The notes under the pieces are model-generated. The model was not told where the DNA came from and made no database searches. It saw only the letters and a list, made by a program, of their open reading frames with translations. Made by a program: the position numbers and the translations under genes. Shown here one piece after another: positions 44,230-52,869 of a DNA stretch of 64,000 nt. The DNA is from Ottowia oryzae (GTDB taxonomy: Bacteria; Pseudomonadota; Gammaproteobacteria; Burkholderiales; Burkholderiaceae_C). The first letter of the stretch is position 1. Every line of letters starts with the position of its first letter. The stretch lies in NCBI RefSeq assembly GCF_003008535.1, contig NZ_CP027666.1:1302001-1366000 (forward strand). The letters run 5' to 3'.

Positions 44230-45153
44230 ATGGCCAAGTCCACCATCGCCGCGCTCCAGATAGGCTCCAGCCCCCAAGGCAAAGAGGCCACGCTGGAGAA
44301 GATTCTCAGCTTTGAAGATCGCATCATCGCCTCGGGGGCGCGCCTGGTGGTCATGCCCGAAGCGCTGCTGGGTGGCTACCCCAAAGGCGAGATCTTTGGC
44401 ACCCGGCTGGGCTATCGGCTGCCGCAAGGGCGCGAGACCTATGCGTCGTACTACGCGAACGCGATCGACGTGCCGGGCGCCGAGACGGCCGCGCTGGCCG
44501 ACCTGTCTCGCCGCACCCAGGCCAGCCTGGTGATCGGCGTGATCGAACGGGGCGGCAACACGCTGTACTGCACGGCACTGTTCTTCGACCCAGAGCAGGG
44601 GCTGGTGGCCAAGCACCGCAAGCTGATGCCAACGGGCACCGAGCGCTTGATCTGGGGGCAGGGCGATGGCTCGACCCTGCCGGTGGTGGAGTCCGCCGCG
44701 GGCCGCCTGGGCGCTGCCATCTGCTGGGAAAACCACATGCCGCTGCTGCGTGCGGCGATGTACGCCAAGGGCGTGCAGGTGTGGTGTGCCCCCACGGTGG
44801 ACGAACGCGACGTGTGGCAAAGCTCGATGCGGCACATCGCTCATGAAGGGCGGATGTTCGTGGTCAGCGCCTGCCAGGTGCAGCCTTCGCCCAACGAGCT
44901 GGGCACGGAAGTGCCCGACTGGGAGCCCACGCGCCCCCTGATTCGCGGCGGCAGCGTGATCGTCGGGCCGTACGGCGACGTGCTGGCCGGGCCGCTGGTG
45001 GGGCAGGAAGGCCTGGTCACCGCCGAGGTCGACATGGACGAACTGGTGCGCGCGCGGTACGACTTCGACGTGGTGGGGCACTACGCGCGGCCCGACGTCT
45101 TTTCGCTCAAGGTCGATGCCCGGCAGAAGCTGCCGGTGGAATTCATCGGGTGA
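44230..45153 (+). CDS. Nitrilase (carbon-nitrogen hydrolase superfamily)
   Basis: A 307-residue nitrilase-superfamily enzyme with the full Glu-Lys-Cys triad at E44 ([14 protein letters not shown]), K131 ([11 protein letters not shown]) and C165 ([13 protein letters not shown]). The CWENHMP context is that of true nitrilases acting on organic nitriles (branch 1), rather than amidases. Product would be the carboxylate plus ammonia. It is divergent from a LysR regulator, which suggests inducible nitrile use. The physiological nitrile is not identifiable. Confidence 0.9.
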   Translation: MAKSTIAALQIGSSPQGKEATLEKILSFEDRIIASGARLVVMPEALLGGYPKGEIFGTRLGYRLPQGRETYASYYANAIDVPGAETAALADLSRRTQASLVIGVIERGGNTLYCTALFFDPEQGLVAKHRKLMPTGTERLIWGQGDGSTLPVVESAAGRLGAAICWENHMPLLRAAMYAKGVQVWCAPTVDERDVWQSSMRHIAHEGRMFVVSACQVQPSPNELGTEVPDWEPTRPLIRGGSVIVGPYGDVLAGPLVGQEGLVTAEVDMDELVRARYDFDVVGHYARPDVFSLKVDARQKLPVEFIG

Positions 45154-45286
45154 TTCATCGGCGGGTCACGGGCTGATCGCGGTCGGGCCGATGAGGCCCG
45201 CACGCGCAGTCTTTCGCGCCCGGTTGCCAGGCGCCTTCCCCTCGGCGCACTGAAGCCGGCGCCGGCCTGAAACTGTTGCGCGCCGA

Positions 45287-47032
45287 TCAGCCAAGCGGAT
45301 TCGCCGGCACCCCCAGCAGCTGCACTGCCACCGCCTCGGCCGTGCGCAGGCCGTCCACGCCCGCCGACAAAATGCCGCCGGCGTAGCCCGCCCCTTCGCC
45401 AGCCGGGTACAGGCCGCGCACGTTCAGGCTTTGAAAATCGTCGCCGCGCTGGATGTTGACCGGGGCCGACGTGCGCGTTTCCACGCCCGTCATCACCGCG
45501 TCGGCCATGTCGTAGCCTTTGATCTTGCGGCCAAACGCGGGCAGCGCGGCGTGCAGTGCGTTGGTGACCCAGGCGGGCAGGGCGGCGTGCAGGTCGGTCC
45601 AGGTCACGCCGGGGCGGTAAGAGGGCTCGACCTCGCCCGGCCCGGTGGACGTGCGCCGCGCCAGAAAGTCGCCCACGCGCTGTGCCGGCGCGCGGTAATT
45701 GCTGCCGCCCAGGGTGAAAGCGCCCGCTTCCAGCTGGCGCTGCAGCACCAGCCCACCCAGCGGATGGGCGGCGTCTGCGGCCGGGTCCCCCGCCCCGAAA
45801 TGCTCGCCCAGTTGCGCCTCAAACTGCGCTGGGTCGCGCGGAAAGTCGGGTGGGTCAATGCCCACCACCATGCCCGCGTTGGCATTGCGCTCGGCGCGCG
45901 AATACTGGCTCATGCCGTTGGTGACCACGCGGCCCGGTTCGCTGGTGGCGGCCACCACCGTGCCGCCAGGGCACATGCAGAAGCTGTACACCGTGCGGCC
46001 CGCCGCCGGCCCGCTGCCGATGTGCTGCACCAGCTTGTAGTCCGCCGCGCCCAACAGCGGGTGGCCCGCGTGCGTGCCCCAGCGCGCGCGGTCGATCACG
46101 CCCTGCGGATGCTCGATGCGCACGCCGATCGAAAACGGCTTGGCGCGCATCGTCACCCCGCGCCGGTACAGCTGCATGAACACGTCGCGCGCGCTGTGCC
46201 CCACGGCCAGGATGGCGTGGCGTGTGGGCAGCTCGTACCGCTCGCCGTTTTGAAGGTTTTCGACCTCCAGCGCTTGCAGGGCGGGCGCTGGCAGCTCTTG
46301 ATTCAATAGCAAATCGACCACGCGCTGCTGAAAGCGGATCTCGCCGCCCAGCGCCAGGACGCGTTCGCGCAGGCTTTCCACCACCTTCACCATGCGGAAG
46401 GTGCCCAGGTGCGGGTGCGCTTCCCACAGGATGTCTTCGGGCGCGCCTGCTTGCACGAATTCCTGCAGCACCTTGCGGCCCAGAAAGCGCGGATCGCGGA
46501 TCTGGCTGTACAGCTTGCCGTCAGAAAACAGGCCTGCGCCGCCCTCGCCAAACTGCACGTTGCTGTCGGGGTTCAGCTCGCTGCGCCGCCACAGGCCCCA
46601 AGTGTCCTGCGTGCGCTCGCGCACCGGTTTGCCGCGTTCCAGCACGATGGGCTTCAGGCCCAGCTGCGCCAGCGCCAGCGCGGCAAAGATGCCGCACGGG
46701 CCAAATCCGATCACTACAGGGCGCTCGCCCGACCAATCTGCCGCGGCGCCCACGGGCGGGCGCCAGGCCATGTCGGGCGTGGGGCGCACATGCGGGTCGC
46801 CCGCCAGCGGGGCCAGCACGGCGGCTTCGCGTGCCGGCTCGGCCAGCGCGACGTCGACGATGTACACCGCCAGCAAATCGGCCTTGCGCGCATCAAAGCT
46901 GCGCTTGAAAACCGTCAGATCGGCGATGGCCTCGGGCGCAAGCTTCAGGCGCGCAGCCGCAGCGGCGCGCAGGGCGGTAATGGGGTCTTCAGCCTGCGAC
47001 AGGGGCAGGCGCAGTTCGGCGATGCGGATCAT
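45287..47032 (-). CDS. NAD(P)/FAD-dependent dehydrogenase (COG2509-like)
   Basis: A 581-residue flavoprotein. An N-terminal region of about 95 residues precedes the dinucleotide fold VVIGFGPCGIFAALALAQLGLKPIVLERG. NVQFGEGGAGLFSDGKLY, AVGHSARDVF and GEGAGYAGGILSAGVDGLRTAEAV are hallmarks of an uncharacterised FAD dehydrogenase family. Cytoplasmic; substrate unknown. ATG 47032 is used. A dispersed repeat is embedded in frame near the middle. It is divergent from the TusA-like gene of the sulfur-relay cluster. Confidence 0.87.
   Translation of the reverse strand: MIRIAELRLPLSQAEDPITALRAAAAARLKLAPEAIADLTVFKRSFDARKADLLAVYIVDVALAEPAREAAVLAPLAGDPHVRPTPDMAWRPPVGAAADWSGERPVVIGFGPCGIFAALALAQLGLKPIVLERGKPVRERTQDTWGLWRRSELNPDSNVQFGEGGAGLFSDGKLYSQIRDPRFLGRKVLQEFVQAGAPEDILWEAHPHLGTFRMVKVVESLRERVLALGGEIRFQQRVVDLLLNQELPAPALQALEVENLQNGERYELPTRHAILAVGHSARDVFMQLYRRGVTMRAKPFSIGVRIEHPQGVIDRARWGTHAGHPLLGAADYKLVQHIGSGPAAGRTVYSFCMCPGGTVVAATSEPGRVVTNGMSQYSRAERNANAGMVVGIDPPDFPRDPAQFEAQLGEHFGAGDPAADAAHPLGGLVLQRQLEAGAFTLGGSNYRAPAQRVGDFLARRTSTGPGEVEPSYRPGVTWTDLHAALPAWVTNALHAALPAFGRKIKGYDMADAVMTGVETRTSAPVNIQRGDDFQSLNVRGLYPAGEGAGYAGGILSAGVDGLRTAEAVAVQLLGVPANPLG
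46265..46313. repeat. Dispersed palindromic repeat, copy 13, inside the FAD dehydrogenase gene
   Basis: CTCCAGCGCTTGCAGGGCGG, then GCGCTGGCAGCTCTTGATTCAATAGCAAAT, a recognisable copy with both arms. It encodes about 16 residues (LLLNQELPAPALQALE region) between conserved blocks without frame loss. Confidence 0.65.
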
Positions 47033-47182
47033 GGTGTGGTCGGGCTTGTGGTGATCAAGCAAGGAGCACGGCGATGATACGGCGCGCCGCCCGTGAAACG
47101 CCTGCGCTATGCTGACCAGGCATGGCAATGCGCACCTGTCGAGAGCCGGCCATCACCTTGAACCCACCCACCCAAAACGCTG

Positions 47183-47413
47183 ATGCACCACGACGCCGAA
47201 TGGAACGCCGGGCCGCTGGGTTGCGGCGAGCTGGTGATTGAGCTGCGCGCGCGCCTCAAGCGCATGCCGGGCCAGGTGCTGCGGGTGACGGCACTGGACG
47301 AGGGCGCGCCGGACGACATTCCCGCCTGGTGCCGCATGACGCGCAACGCGCTGCTGGCGCATGACCCAGCGCAACACGCGTACTGGATTCGCTCGCGCAG
47401 CGATTGGGCTTAG
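47183..47413 (+). CDS. TusA-like sulfurtransferase domain protein
   Basis: A 76-residue stand-alone TusA/SirA-type domain. C14 in PLGCGELVIELRARL takes the position of the persulfide-carrying Cys, although the usual CPxP motif is CGEL here. PDDIPAWCRMTRNALL (C50) corresponds to the second half of the TusA fold. TusA proteins carry sulfur as a Cys persulfide to partner enzymes. It shares CGxL and IPAWC/LPAWC motifs with the TusA domain of the MetE fusion 0.5 kb downstream, so the two are probably related and function together. Confidence 0.75.
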   Translation: MHHDAEWNAGPLGCGELVIELRARLKRMPGQVLRVTALDEGAPDDIPAWCRMTRNALLAHDPAQHAYWIRSRSDWA

Positions 47414-47512
47414 GCGCGCTTGGGGTATGGTGCGTTCTGTGTGGCGCACTGTGCAGCATTCAGGCGCGCTGGAGCCGCACTTTCTGAATCTATCCCTTTG
47501 AAGGAATGCAAC

Positions 47513-47875
47513 ATGTCTGGCAAGTTTGTCGTCTCCATCAGCTTCGGTAAAGACAACACCGACAAGGCCACCGTCGGTTTTGTGGTGGCCAACGCGGCCG
47601 TGGCTTCGGACAAGGAAACCGTCGTGTTTCTGTCCATCGAAGGCACGCGCCTGTCGCAAAAGGGCTATGCCGATGACATCCACGAGGAAGGCTTTGCGCC
47701 GCTGAAGGATTTGATGGCTTCGTTCGCCGAAGCCGGCGGCACCATCTACGTGTGTTCGCCCTGCTTCAAAAAGCGCGCGCTGGACGAAACCCAGCTGATC
47801 GCCGGCGCCAAGGTGGTGGGCGGGGCCAAGCTGGTCGAATTCATGAGCGAAGGCGCTCCGTCGATTTGCTATTGA
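47513..47875 (+). CDS. DsrE/DsrF-like family protein
   Basis: A 120-residue DsrE-fold protein. The N-terminal VVSISFGKDNTDKATVGFVVANAA pattern and the strand GGTIYVCSPCFKKR with C81 and C84 are typical of DsrE-like sulfur carriers, where the first Cys of this strand receives persulfide from TusA. A further Cys is at the C terminus (ICY). AAGGAATG context precedes ATG 47513. It sits between the TusA-like gene and the TusA-MetE fusion. The stop codon lies at the edge of a dispersed repeat. Confidence 0.85.
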   Translation: MSGKFVVSISFGKDNTDKATVGFVVANAAVASDKETVVFLSIEGTRLSQKGYADDIHEEGFAPLKDLMASFAEAGGTIYVCSPCFKKRALDETQLIAGAKVVGGAKLVEFMSEGAPSICY

Positions 47876-47930
47876 TTGAATAGCTGCTGGCGCAGGTTGC
47901 ACCAGCGCCAGAGGCCGATTTGGCTTAAAG
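47868..47930. repeat. Dispersed palindromic repeat, copy 14, between dsrE-like and tusA-metE genes
   Basis: TGCTATTGATTGAATAGCTG, then CTGGCGCAGG, TTGCACCAGCGCCAGAGG and CCGATTTGGCTT. The left flank includes the final codons and stop of the DsrE-like gene, so its C-terminal residues were probably supplied by the repeat. Confidence 0.7.
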
Positions 47931-47958
47931 ATTCAGCGCCCCGCCGGGCGCCACCCGC

Positions 47959-49470
47959 ATGGAACCGATCGACGCCCATCCCCTGCCGCCCGATGTGTCT
48001 TTCGACGGCGGCGACCTTGACTGCGGCAACGGCCTGCTGCTGCTGATCCGCAAGCACATCGACCCGCTGCCGCGCGGCGGGCTGCTGGAAATCCGCTCCA
48101 CCGAAATCTCGGTGGACGAAGACCTGCCCGCCTGGTGCCGCCTGACGGGCAACGAGCTGGTGTCGTGGACCAAGGTGGGTCGCCAGCGCGCCTTTCTGGT
48201 CAGCAAGGGCGCGCTGGCTGAGCGCACCGCCGCGGCCACCCAGCCCGATCAGCCGAAAGGCGCGGACGAGGGGCCGACCGAGGTGCTGCTGGGCGCCGCG
48301 CGCCAGCCGGTGGCCGCGCCGCGCGTGCCCCCGCTGGCGGTGACCAGCATGGGGTCGTGGCCGCGCCCGCGCTGGATGATCGAGGCGATGCACGCGCACG
48401 TGGAGGGGCGCCTGTCCACGCGCGAATTCCAGCAGACCGCCGACGACGCGGTGCGCCTGGCCATCGCCGCGCAAGAACGCGCGGGCGTGGATATCGTCAC
48501 CGACGGCGAGCAGCGGCGCGACAGCTACGCCAGCTTTGTTGCCAGCCGTCTGGACAACTGCCAGCTGATCCCGCTGACCGATCTGCTGCCGCTGGTCGAT
48601 CACCCGGAAGATTTCGAGGCCGAGCTGCGCGCGCTGGACATTCCCGCCGCCGACGTGCGCCACCCCGCCGTGTTCGGCCCGCTGGCGCGATCGCGCCCGC
48701 TGGTCGCGCACGAAGTGGACTTTGCCCGCAGCGTGACGCAGCGGCCCGTGAAGGTGGCGCTGCCCGGGCCGTACCTGCTGACGCGCACCATGTGGATGGA
48801 ATGCATTTCGGACCAGGCCTACGCCAGCCGCGAAGACATCGCCAAGGACATCGTGCGCGTGCTGCGCGAAGAACTGGCCGAGCTGATGCAGACCGGCGCC
48901 GCGCTGGTGCAGTTTGACGAGCCGGTGCTGTCGGAAGTGGTGTTTTCGGGCGCCAAGAACAAGCGGTCGTTCATGTGCGGCGCGCTGTCCGAATCGCGCC
49001 CGCCGGCTGAAGAGCTGGCGTTTGCGCGCGATCTGCTGAATGCGGTGCTGGAAGGCTTTCCGCGCGAGCGCCTGGCGCTGCATGTCTGCCGCGGCAACTG
49101 GACGCCCGACGAGGCCGTGGCGCTGTCTGGCAGTTACGAGCCGCTGGTCGACACCCTGGGGCAGGTGCGCGTGGGCGCCTACCTGCTGGAAATGGCCACG
49201 CCGCGCGCGGGCGACATGGCCGTGCTGCAGCGCCTGCCGCAAGACGCGCGCATCGGCGTGGGCGTGGTCAACCAGAAGCTGCAGCACGCCGAAGCGGTGA
49301 ACGAGGTGGCAGAGCGCATCCAGCGCGCCATCGACCTGTTCGGCCAGGACCGCCTGCTGCTGCACCCCGACTGCGGCTTTGCCACCTTTGCCGACAACCC
49401 GATCTGCGGCACCCATCTGGCGCAGGACAAGCTGGCTGTGATCGCGCAGGCGGCCGAGCGATTTCGGTAG
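47959..49470 (+). CDS. TusA-like domain fused to a MetE-type (cobalamin-independent methionine synthase) catalytic domain
   Basis: A 503-residue fusion. Residues 1-85 are TusA-like: C22 in DLDCGNGLLLLIRK and C60 in DLPAWCRLTGNELV. A linker of about 35 residues follows. From about residue 124 (PPLAVTSMGSWPRP) to the end is the MetE C-terminal barrel, with the zinc ligands H375 and C377 (LHVCRGNW), E411 (YLLEMATP) and C472 (HPDCGF); the E-to-C spacing of 61 equals that of E. coli MetE. The N-terminal folate-binding half of MetE is absent. The barrel should bind and activate a thiol; the fused TusA domain suggests that the thiol or persulfide is delivered in cis. EaCoMT-like or folate-independent methionine synthase activity are alternatives. 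Confidence 0.85.
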   Translation: MEPIDAHPLPPDVSFDGGDLDCGNGLLLLIRKHIDPLPRGGLLEIRSTEISVDEDLPAWCRLTGNELVSWTKVGRQRAFLVSKGALAERTAAATQPDQPKGADEGPTEVLLGAARQPVAAPRVPPLAVTSMGSWPRPRWMIEAMHAHVEGRLSTREFQQTADDAVRLAIAAQERAGVDIVTDGEQRRDSYASFVASRLDNCQLIPLTDLLPLVDHPEDFEAELRALDIPAADVRHPAVFGPLARSRPLVAHEVDFARSVTQRPVKVALPGPYLLTRTMWMECISDQAYASREDIAKDIVRVLREELAELMQTGAALVQFDEPVLSEVVFSGAKNKRSFMCGALSESRPPAEELAFARDLLNAVLEGFPRERLALHVCRGNWTPDEAVALSGSYEPLVDTLGQVRVGAYLLEMATPRAGDMAVLQRLPQDARIGVGVVNQKLQHAEAVNEVAERIQRAIDLFGQDRLLLHPDCGFATFADNPICGTHLAQDKLAVIAQAAERFR

Positions 49471-49517
49471 CGGCGCTGGGTAACGGCGTTGGGTAATGGC
49501 GCTGCTGGCTGCGGCGC

Positions 49518-50030
49518 CTATTTGCCTTCCAGTGCTGCTTTCAAAGGGGCCAGGCGCTCCTCACCCACCGCGGTGCGCAGTTTGGGCAGCAATTCCACCA
49601 GCCCTTCAAACCCGTCGGCGGCTTCCACGGCCAGATTCAGGCGGAAGCCGCGCAGGCCGAGCTTGGCCGTCAGCTGCGTGGCCAACGGGTAAGCCTTTTG
49701 GTAACGGCGAATGCGTTCTTGATCGTTGTTGGGCGCCACCGGCAGGGCCATTGGCCCCTGCTTGGCCGCCAGCGTGCTGGACGCAAAGTCGGTCACTGGC
49801 GCTTCGTTGGCGGCGGGGCGGCCGGTTTGAATGGCGGCGATCAGCCCACGCTCAGCCAGCACGTCGATGTCCGCGCTTGAAACGCCCAAGGTGCCAGTGG
49901 CGCTGAGTACGGCAGAGGCGGTGCGGACACCGTCCAGCAAGATCAACACAGCGCGCTGGTTGCGAGTGATGTCCGCCACGCTTCGATCTTTCATCGCCTG
50001 AAGACCGAGCGCGGTTTTCTGGTAGATCAT
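49518..50030 (-). CDS. Hypothetical protein
   Basis: A 170-residue cytoplasmic protein with no family I can name. Residues 1-60 (MIYQKTALGLQAMKDRSV, then RNQRAVLILLDGVRTASAVL and IDVLAERGLI) look like a small winged-helix-type or response-module domain that recurs in Burkholderiales hypotheticals. The C-terminal half is helical with many Leu and charged residues. ATG 50030 is used; TTG 50042 is in frame. It is convergent with the TusA-MetE gene. Confidence 0.7.
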   Translation of the reverse strand: MIYQKTALGLQAMKDRSVADITRNQRAVLILLDGVRTASAVLSATGTLGVSSADIDVLAERGLIAAIQTGRPAANEAPVTDFASSTLAAKQGPMALPVAPNNDQERIRRYQKAYPLATQLTAKLGLRGFRLNLAVEAADGFEGLVELLPKLRTAVGEERLAPLKAALEGK

Positions 50031-50216
50031 GGGGTACGCCAAAAGTTTACGGTCGAGGGTCAGTGTCGACCCTTTCCATGGCTCCCCGGCCTATGGTTAT
50101 CCCCTAAACGAGGGATTAAATTTCACGTATTGTTACGTGGGTGCAACATCGGGGTTGCCATCGCCCGTCGCTTCCCGGCCCTGCAAATTCTGGCAGTCGG
50201 GGGCGGCTTCGCGTGC

Positions 50217-51134
50217 TCAGGTCGGCAAGAAGCCTTCAACCGACAGGTAGCGCTCGCCCGTGTCGTAGTTGAAGCCCAGCACGCGGCTGCCTGCGGGCAG
50301 CTCGGGCAGTTTCTGCGCGATGGCGGCCAAGGTGGCGCCGCTGCTGATGCCGACCAGCAGGCCTTCCTCGCGCGCGCTGCGGCGCCCGTACTCGCGTGCG
50401 GGCTCGGCTTCGACCTGGATCACGCCGTCCAGCAGGCTGGTGTCGAGGTTCTTCGGGATGAAGCCCGCGCCAATGCCCTGGATGGGGTGTGGCGCAGGCT
50501 GGCCGCCGCTGATCACGGGCGACTGGGTGGGCTCTACCGCGAACACCTTCAGGCTGGGCCACTTGGCCTTCAGCACCTTGGCGACGCCGGTGATGTGCCC
50601 GCCCGTGCCCACGCCGGTGATGAGCGCGTCCAGCCCGCCCGGGAAGTCGGCCAGGATTTCTTGCGCGGTGGTGGCTTCGTGCACCGCGACGTTGGCCGGG
50701 TTGTCAAACTGTTGCGGAATCCACGCGCCGGGCGTTTGCGCGGCCAGTTCCTCGGCGCGGGCGATGGCGCCCTTCATGCCTTTTTCGCGGGGCGTCAGGT
50801 CAAACGTGGCGCCGTAGGCCAGCATCAGCCGGCGGCGCTCCACGCTCATGCTGTCGGGCATGACCAGGATCAGCTTGTAGCCCTTGACGGCCGCCACCAT
50901 GGCCAGGCCGACGCCGGTGTTGCCGCTGGTCGGCTCGATGATGGTGCCGCCGGGCTTGAGCTTGCCCGACTTCTCGGCGTCTTCGACCATGGCCAGCGCG
51001 ATGCGGTCCTTGATCGAGCCACCGGGGTTGGTGCGCTCGCTCTTGACCCAGACCTGCGCGTCAGGGCCGAACAGGCGGTTGATGCGGATCACCGGCGTCT
51101 TGCCGATGGTTTCGAGGACGTTGGCGAATGGCAT
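50217..51134 (-). CDS. cysK: Cysteine synthase A (O-acetylserine sulfhydrylase)
   Basis: A 305-residue PLP enzyme that makes cysteine from O-acetylserine and sulfide. The PLP Lys is in [12 protein letters not shown], the substrate loop is EPTSGNTG, and [10 protein letters not shown] binds the PLP phosphate. The overall sequence is closer to CysK than CysM, though the distinction was made by eye. ATG 51134 has AGGAGAC just upstream. The gene lies next to rnpB on the opposite strand. Confidence 0.94.
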   Translation of the reverse strand: MPFANVLETIGKTPVIRINRLFGPDAQVWVKSERTNPGGSIKDRIALAMVEDAEKSGKLKPGGTIIEPTSGNTGVGLAMVAAVKGYKLILVMPDSMSVERRRLMLAYGATFDLTPREKGMKGAIARAEELAAQTPGAWIPQQFDNPANVAVHEATTAQEILADFPGGLDALITGVGTGGHITGVAKVLKAKWPSLKVFAVEPTQSPVISGGQPAPHPIQGIGAGFIPKNLDTSLLDGVIQVEAEPAREYGRRSAREEGLLVGISSGATLAAIAQKLPELPAGSRVLGFNYDTGERYLSVEGFLPT

Positions 51135-51310
51135 GTCGTCTCCTGGAAAGGGTGCGAACAAAGTGCGCACGAATAGGGTGAGTGAGTGGTGCATTCTTAC
51201 GCACTTGTTCCGACGTGAAGCGATATGGATATGACGGTTTTCCATATCGAATTCGGCGCTGCGCCGGGCGATCGCGGGCATGCGCAGCCGTTGCGGGATA
51301 ATCCGCCCCG

Positions 51311-51632
51311 TGAAGCCCGCCAGACCGCCGCTGGTGCATGTCTCGAAAGAGCGCACTGGAGGAACGTCCGGACTGCACAGGGCAGCGCAGGAGCTAACGG
51401 CTCTCCACCGTGAGGTGAGGATCAGAGCAACAGAGACGAGCCGATTCAGTTCGGGTGAAACGGGCAATCTCTGCGCGCAGCAACACCAAGTAGGCACACG
51501 TTGAGGCGGCCCGCCGAGTGTGCGGGTAGGTGGCACCGAGCCGGGTGGGCGACCCCCGGCCCAGATTGATGGCGGTCACGTGCACGGGCAACCGGGCACG
51601 CACAGAATCCGGCGTATCGGCGGACTTCACAC
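51311..51632 (+). ncRNA. rnpB: RNase P RNA, bacterial type A
   Basis: The catalytic RNA that trims tRNA 5' ends. The conserved core is visible: GAGGAACGTCCGGAC (about 51359-51373) with CACAGGGCAG, CAACAGAGACGAGCC (about 51428-51442), and the 3' core ACAGAATCCGG (51602-51612). The ends TGAAGCCCGCC (51311-51321) and GGCGGACTTCA (51619-51629) pair as helix P1. A T-run follows at 51633-51639. Length of about 322 bases fits betaproteobacterial type A RNAs. Exact termini are estimated. Confidence 0.92.
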
Positions 51633-51715
51633 TTTTTTTCCTGGCGCGCCGGCGCGATGCCGGTTGCGCCTGTGGCCAGCGCGGCCCGCATTCAACGTGG
51701 CGACGTTGAAGGTCA

Positions 51716-51776
51716 GAAGTGCCTCCAGCGCACTGTGCATCAGCGCTGGCAGCTATCAAATTAGTAGTTTTTAAAG
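51716..51776. repeat. Dispersed palindromic repeat, copy 15
   Basis: AGAAGTGCCTCCAGCGCACTG, then TGCATCAGCGCTGGCAGCTATC and AAATTAGTAGTTTTT. It lies between rnpB and the next gene. Confidence 0.8.
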
Positions 51777-51860
51777 CGCTTGTCGCCATGCAGCCGCGTG
51801 GGCGCATTGGGCTTGCGCTGGATGAATGGGCTGGTGCCGGATCGTCCGGCAGATGCGCTT

Positions 51861-52187
51861 TCAGGCCGCGCGCAGCTGCTTGGCGGGCAGAAAGCCTTCG
51901 AACAGCGGCTGCAGCGATTCGATGCGCGCGGCCGCCTCGGCTTGGCCGAATTGCTCGGACACCGCCTGGTAAACCTCGCTGCGCAGCAGCCACAGCTGCA
52001 CGGCCGAGCTGGCGCCCGCCAGTTGCACGCGGATGCGGCGCACCGTTTTCAGCTCGCAATCCAGCACGCGCTCCAGCATGGCGCTGCGGATGCGTGTCAG
52101 GTCGGCTTTGCTGGCCGTGCGCTGGCCAACCAGTCGGCGGCTGATGGCCTGGACGGCGACGGCAAACGGCTTGAGGGCTGGAGGCAT
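51861..52187 (-). CDS. Hypothetical protein
   Basis: A 108-residue mostly helical protein. No catalytic motif or membrane segment is seen. Charged and Arg/Leu-rich helices (VGQRTASKADLTRIRSAMLERVL and QLWLLRSEVYQAVSEQFG) suggest a small soluble or nucleic-acid-associated protein. Codon use matches its neighbours and the ATG follows a plausible context, so it is probably real. The family is not recognised. Confidence 0.6.
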   Translation of the reverse strand: MPPALKPFAVAVQAISRRLVGQRTASKADLTRIRSAMLERVLDCELKTVRRIRVQLAGASSAVQLWLLRSEVYQAVSEQFGQAEAAARIESLQPLFEGFLPAKQLRAA

Positions 52188-52368
52188 GAAATTCGCGAAC
52201 GGAACAAGGAAAACGCGGGCGCCGCAGTCATGTGAGATGGCACCTCTGATCCGTAGGGCAGTCTATCGCCGCAGGGGCGCACGAAGCGTTTTTGCCGCGG
52301 TTTTGGCCGAACTTAGTCGACGAAGCGGTCGAAAAAGCACGGTCGCCGTGCCGCAGCCTTGGCTGCAG

Positions 52369-52830
52369 TCAGGCAAAGCCGTTCTGGCGCCAGGCCTCGA
52401 ACGCGGTGACGGCCACCGCGTTCGACAGGTTCAGGCTGCGTTGGCCGGCGCGCATGGGCAGGCGCAGCTGCTGTGCAGGTGCGATCGCGTCGCGCACCAG
52501 CGGCGGCAGGCCGCGCGTTTCGGCGCCAAAAACCAGCCAGTCGCCGGGTTGAAACGCCACGTCGTGCACGGTGCGGGTGCCGCGCGTGGTCAAGGCGAAC
52601 AGGCGGTCGGCCGCTGGTTGGCAGGCACCCATGAACGCCTGCCAACTGGCGTGGCGGCGGACTTCGGCGTACTCGTGGTAGTCCAGCCCCGCGCGGCGCA
52701 TGTGCTTGTCGTCCATCGAAAAGCCCAGCGGCTCGATCAAATGCAAGTCGCCCCCGGTGTTGGCGCACAGGCGGATCACGTTGCCGGTGTTGGGCGGGAT
52801 TTCGGGCTCGACCAGAACGATATGGAACAT
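52369..52830 (-). CDS. trmL: tRNA (cytidine(34)-2'-O)-methyltransferase TrmL
   Basis: A 153-residue SPOUT methyltransferase that methylates the wobble ribose of tRNA-Leu isoacceptors. MFHIVLVEPEIPPNTGNVIRL is motif 1. LVFGAETRGLP and MRAGQRSLNLSNAVAV form the trefoil-knot SAM site. Length is that of single-domain TrmL. It lies 39 bases after comF on the same strand; CACAAT 7 bases before the ATG might serve as its own -10. Confidence 0.95.
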   Translation of the reverse strand: MFHIVLVEPEIPPNTGNVIRLCANTGGDLHLIEPLGFSMDDKHMRRAGLDYHEYAEVRRHASWQAFMGACQPAADRLFALTTRGTRTVHDVAFQPGDWLVFGAETRGLPPLVRDAIAPAQQLRLPMRAGQRSLNLSNAVAVTAFEAWRQNGFA

Positions 52831-52869
52831 GGGCGCGATTGTGCCGCCGCCAACTTCGGGCCAGCTGCG

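Noticed and set aside
47183..47413. TusA-like gene considered as a random short ORF
   Set aside because: It shares the CGxL and PAWCR landmarks with the TusA domain of the downstream fusion, so it was kept as a gene.
51520..51774. 84-codon forward ORF
   Set aside because: It overlaps the 3' half of rnpB and has no family similarity.
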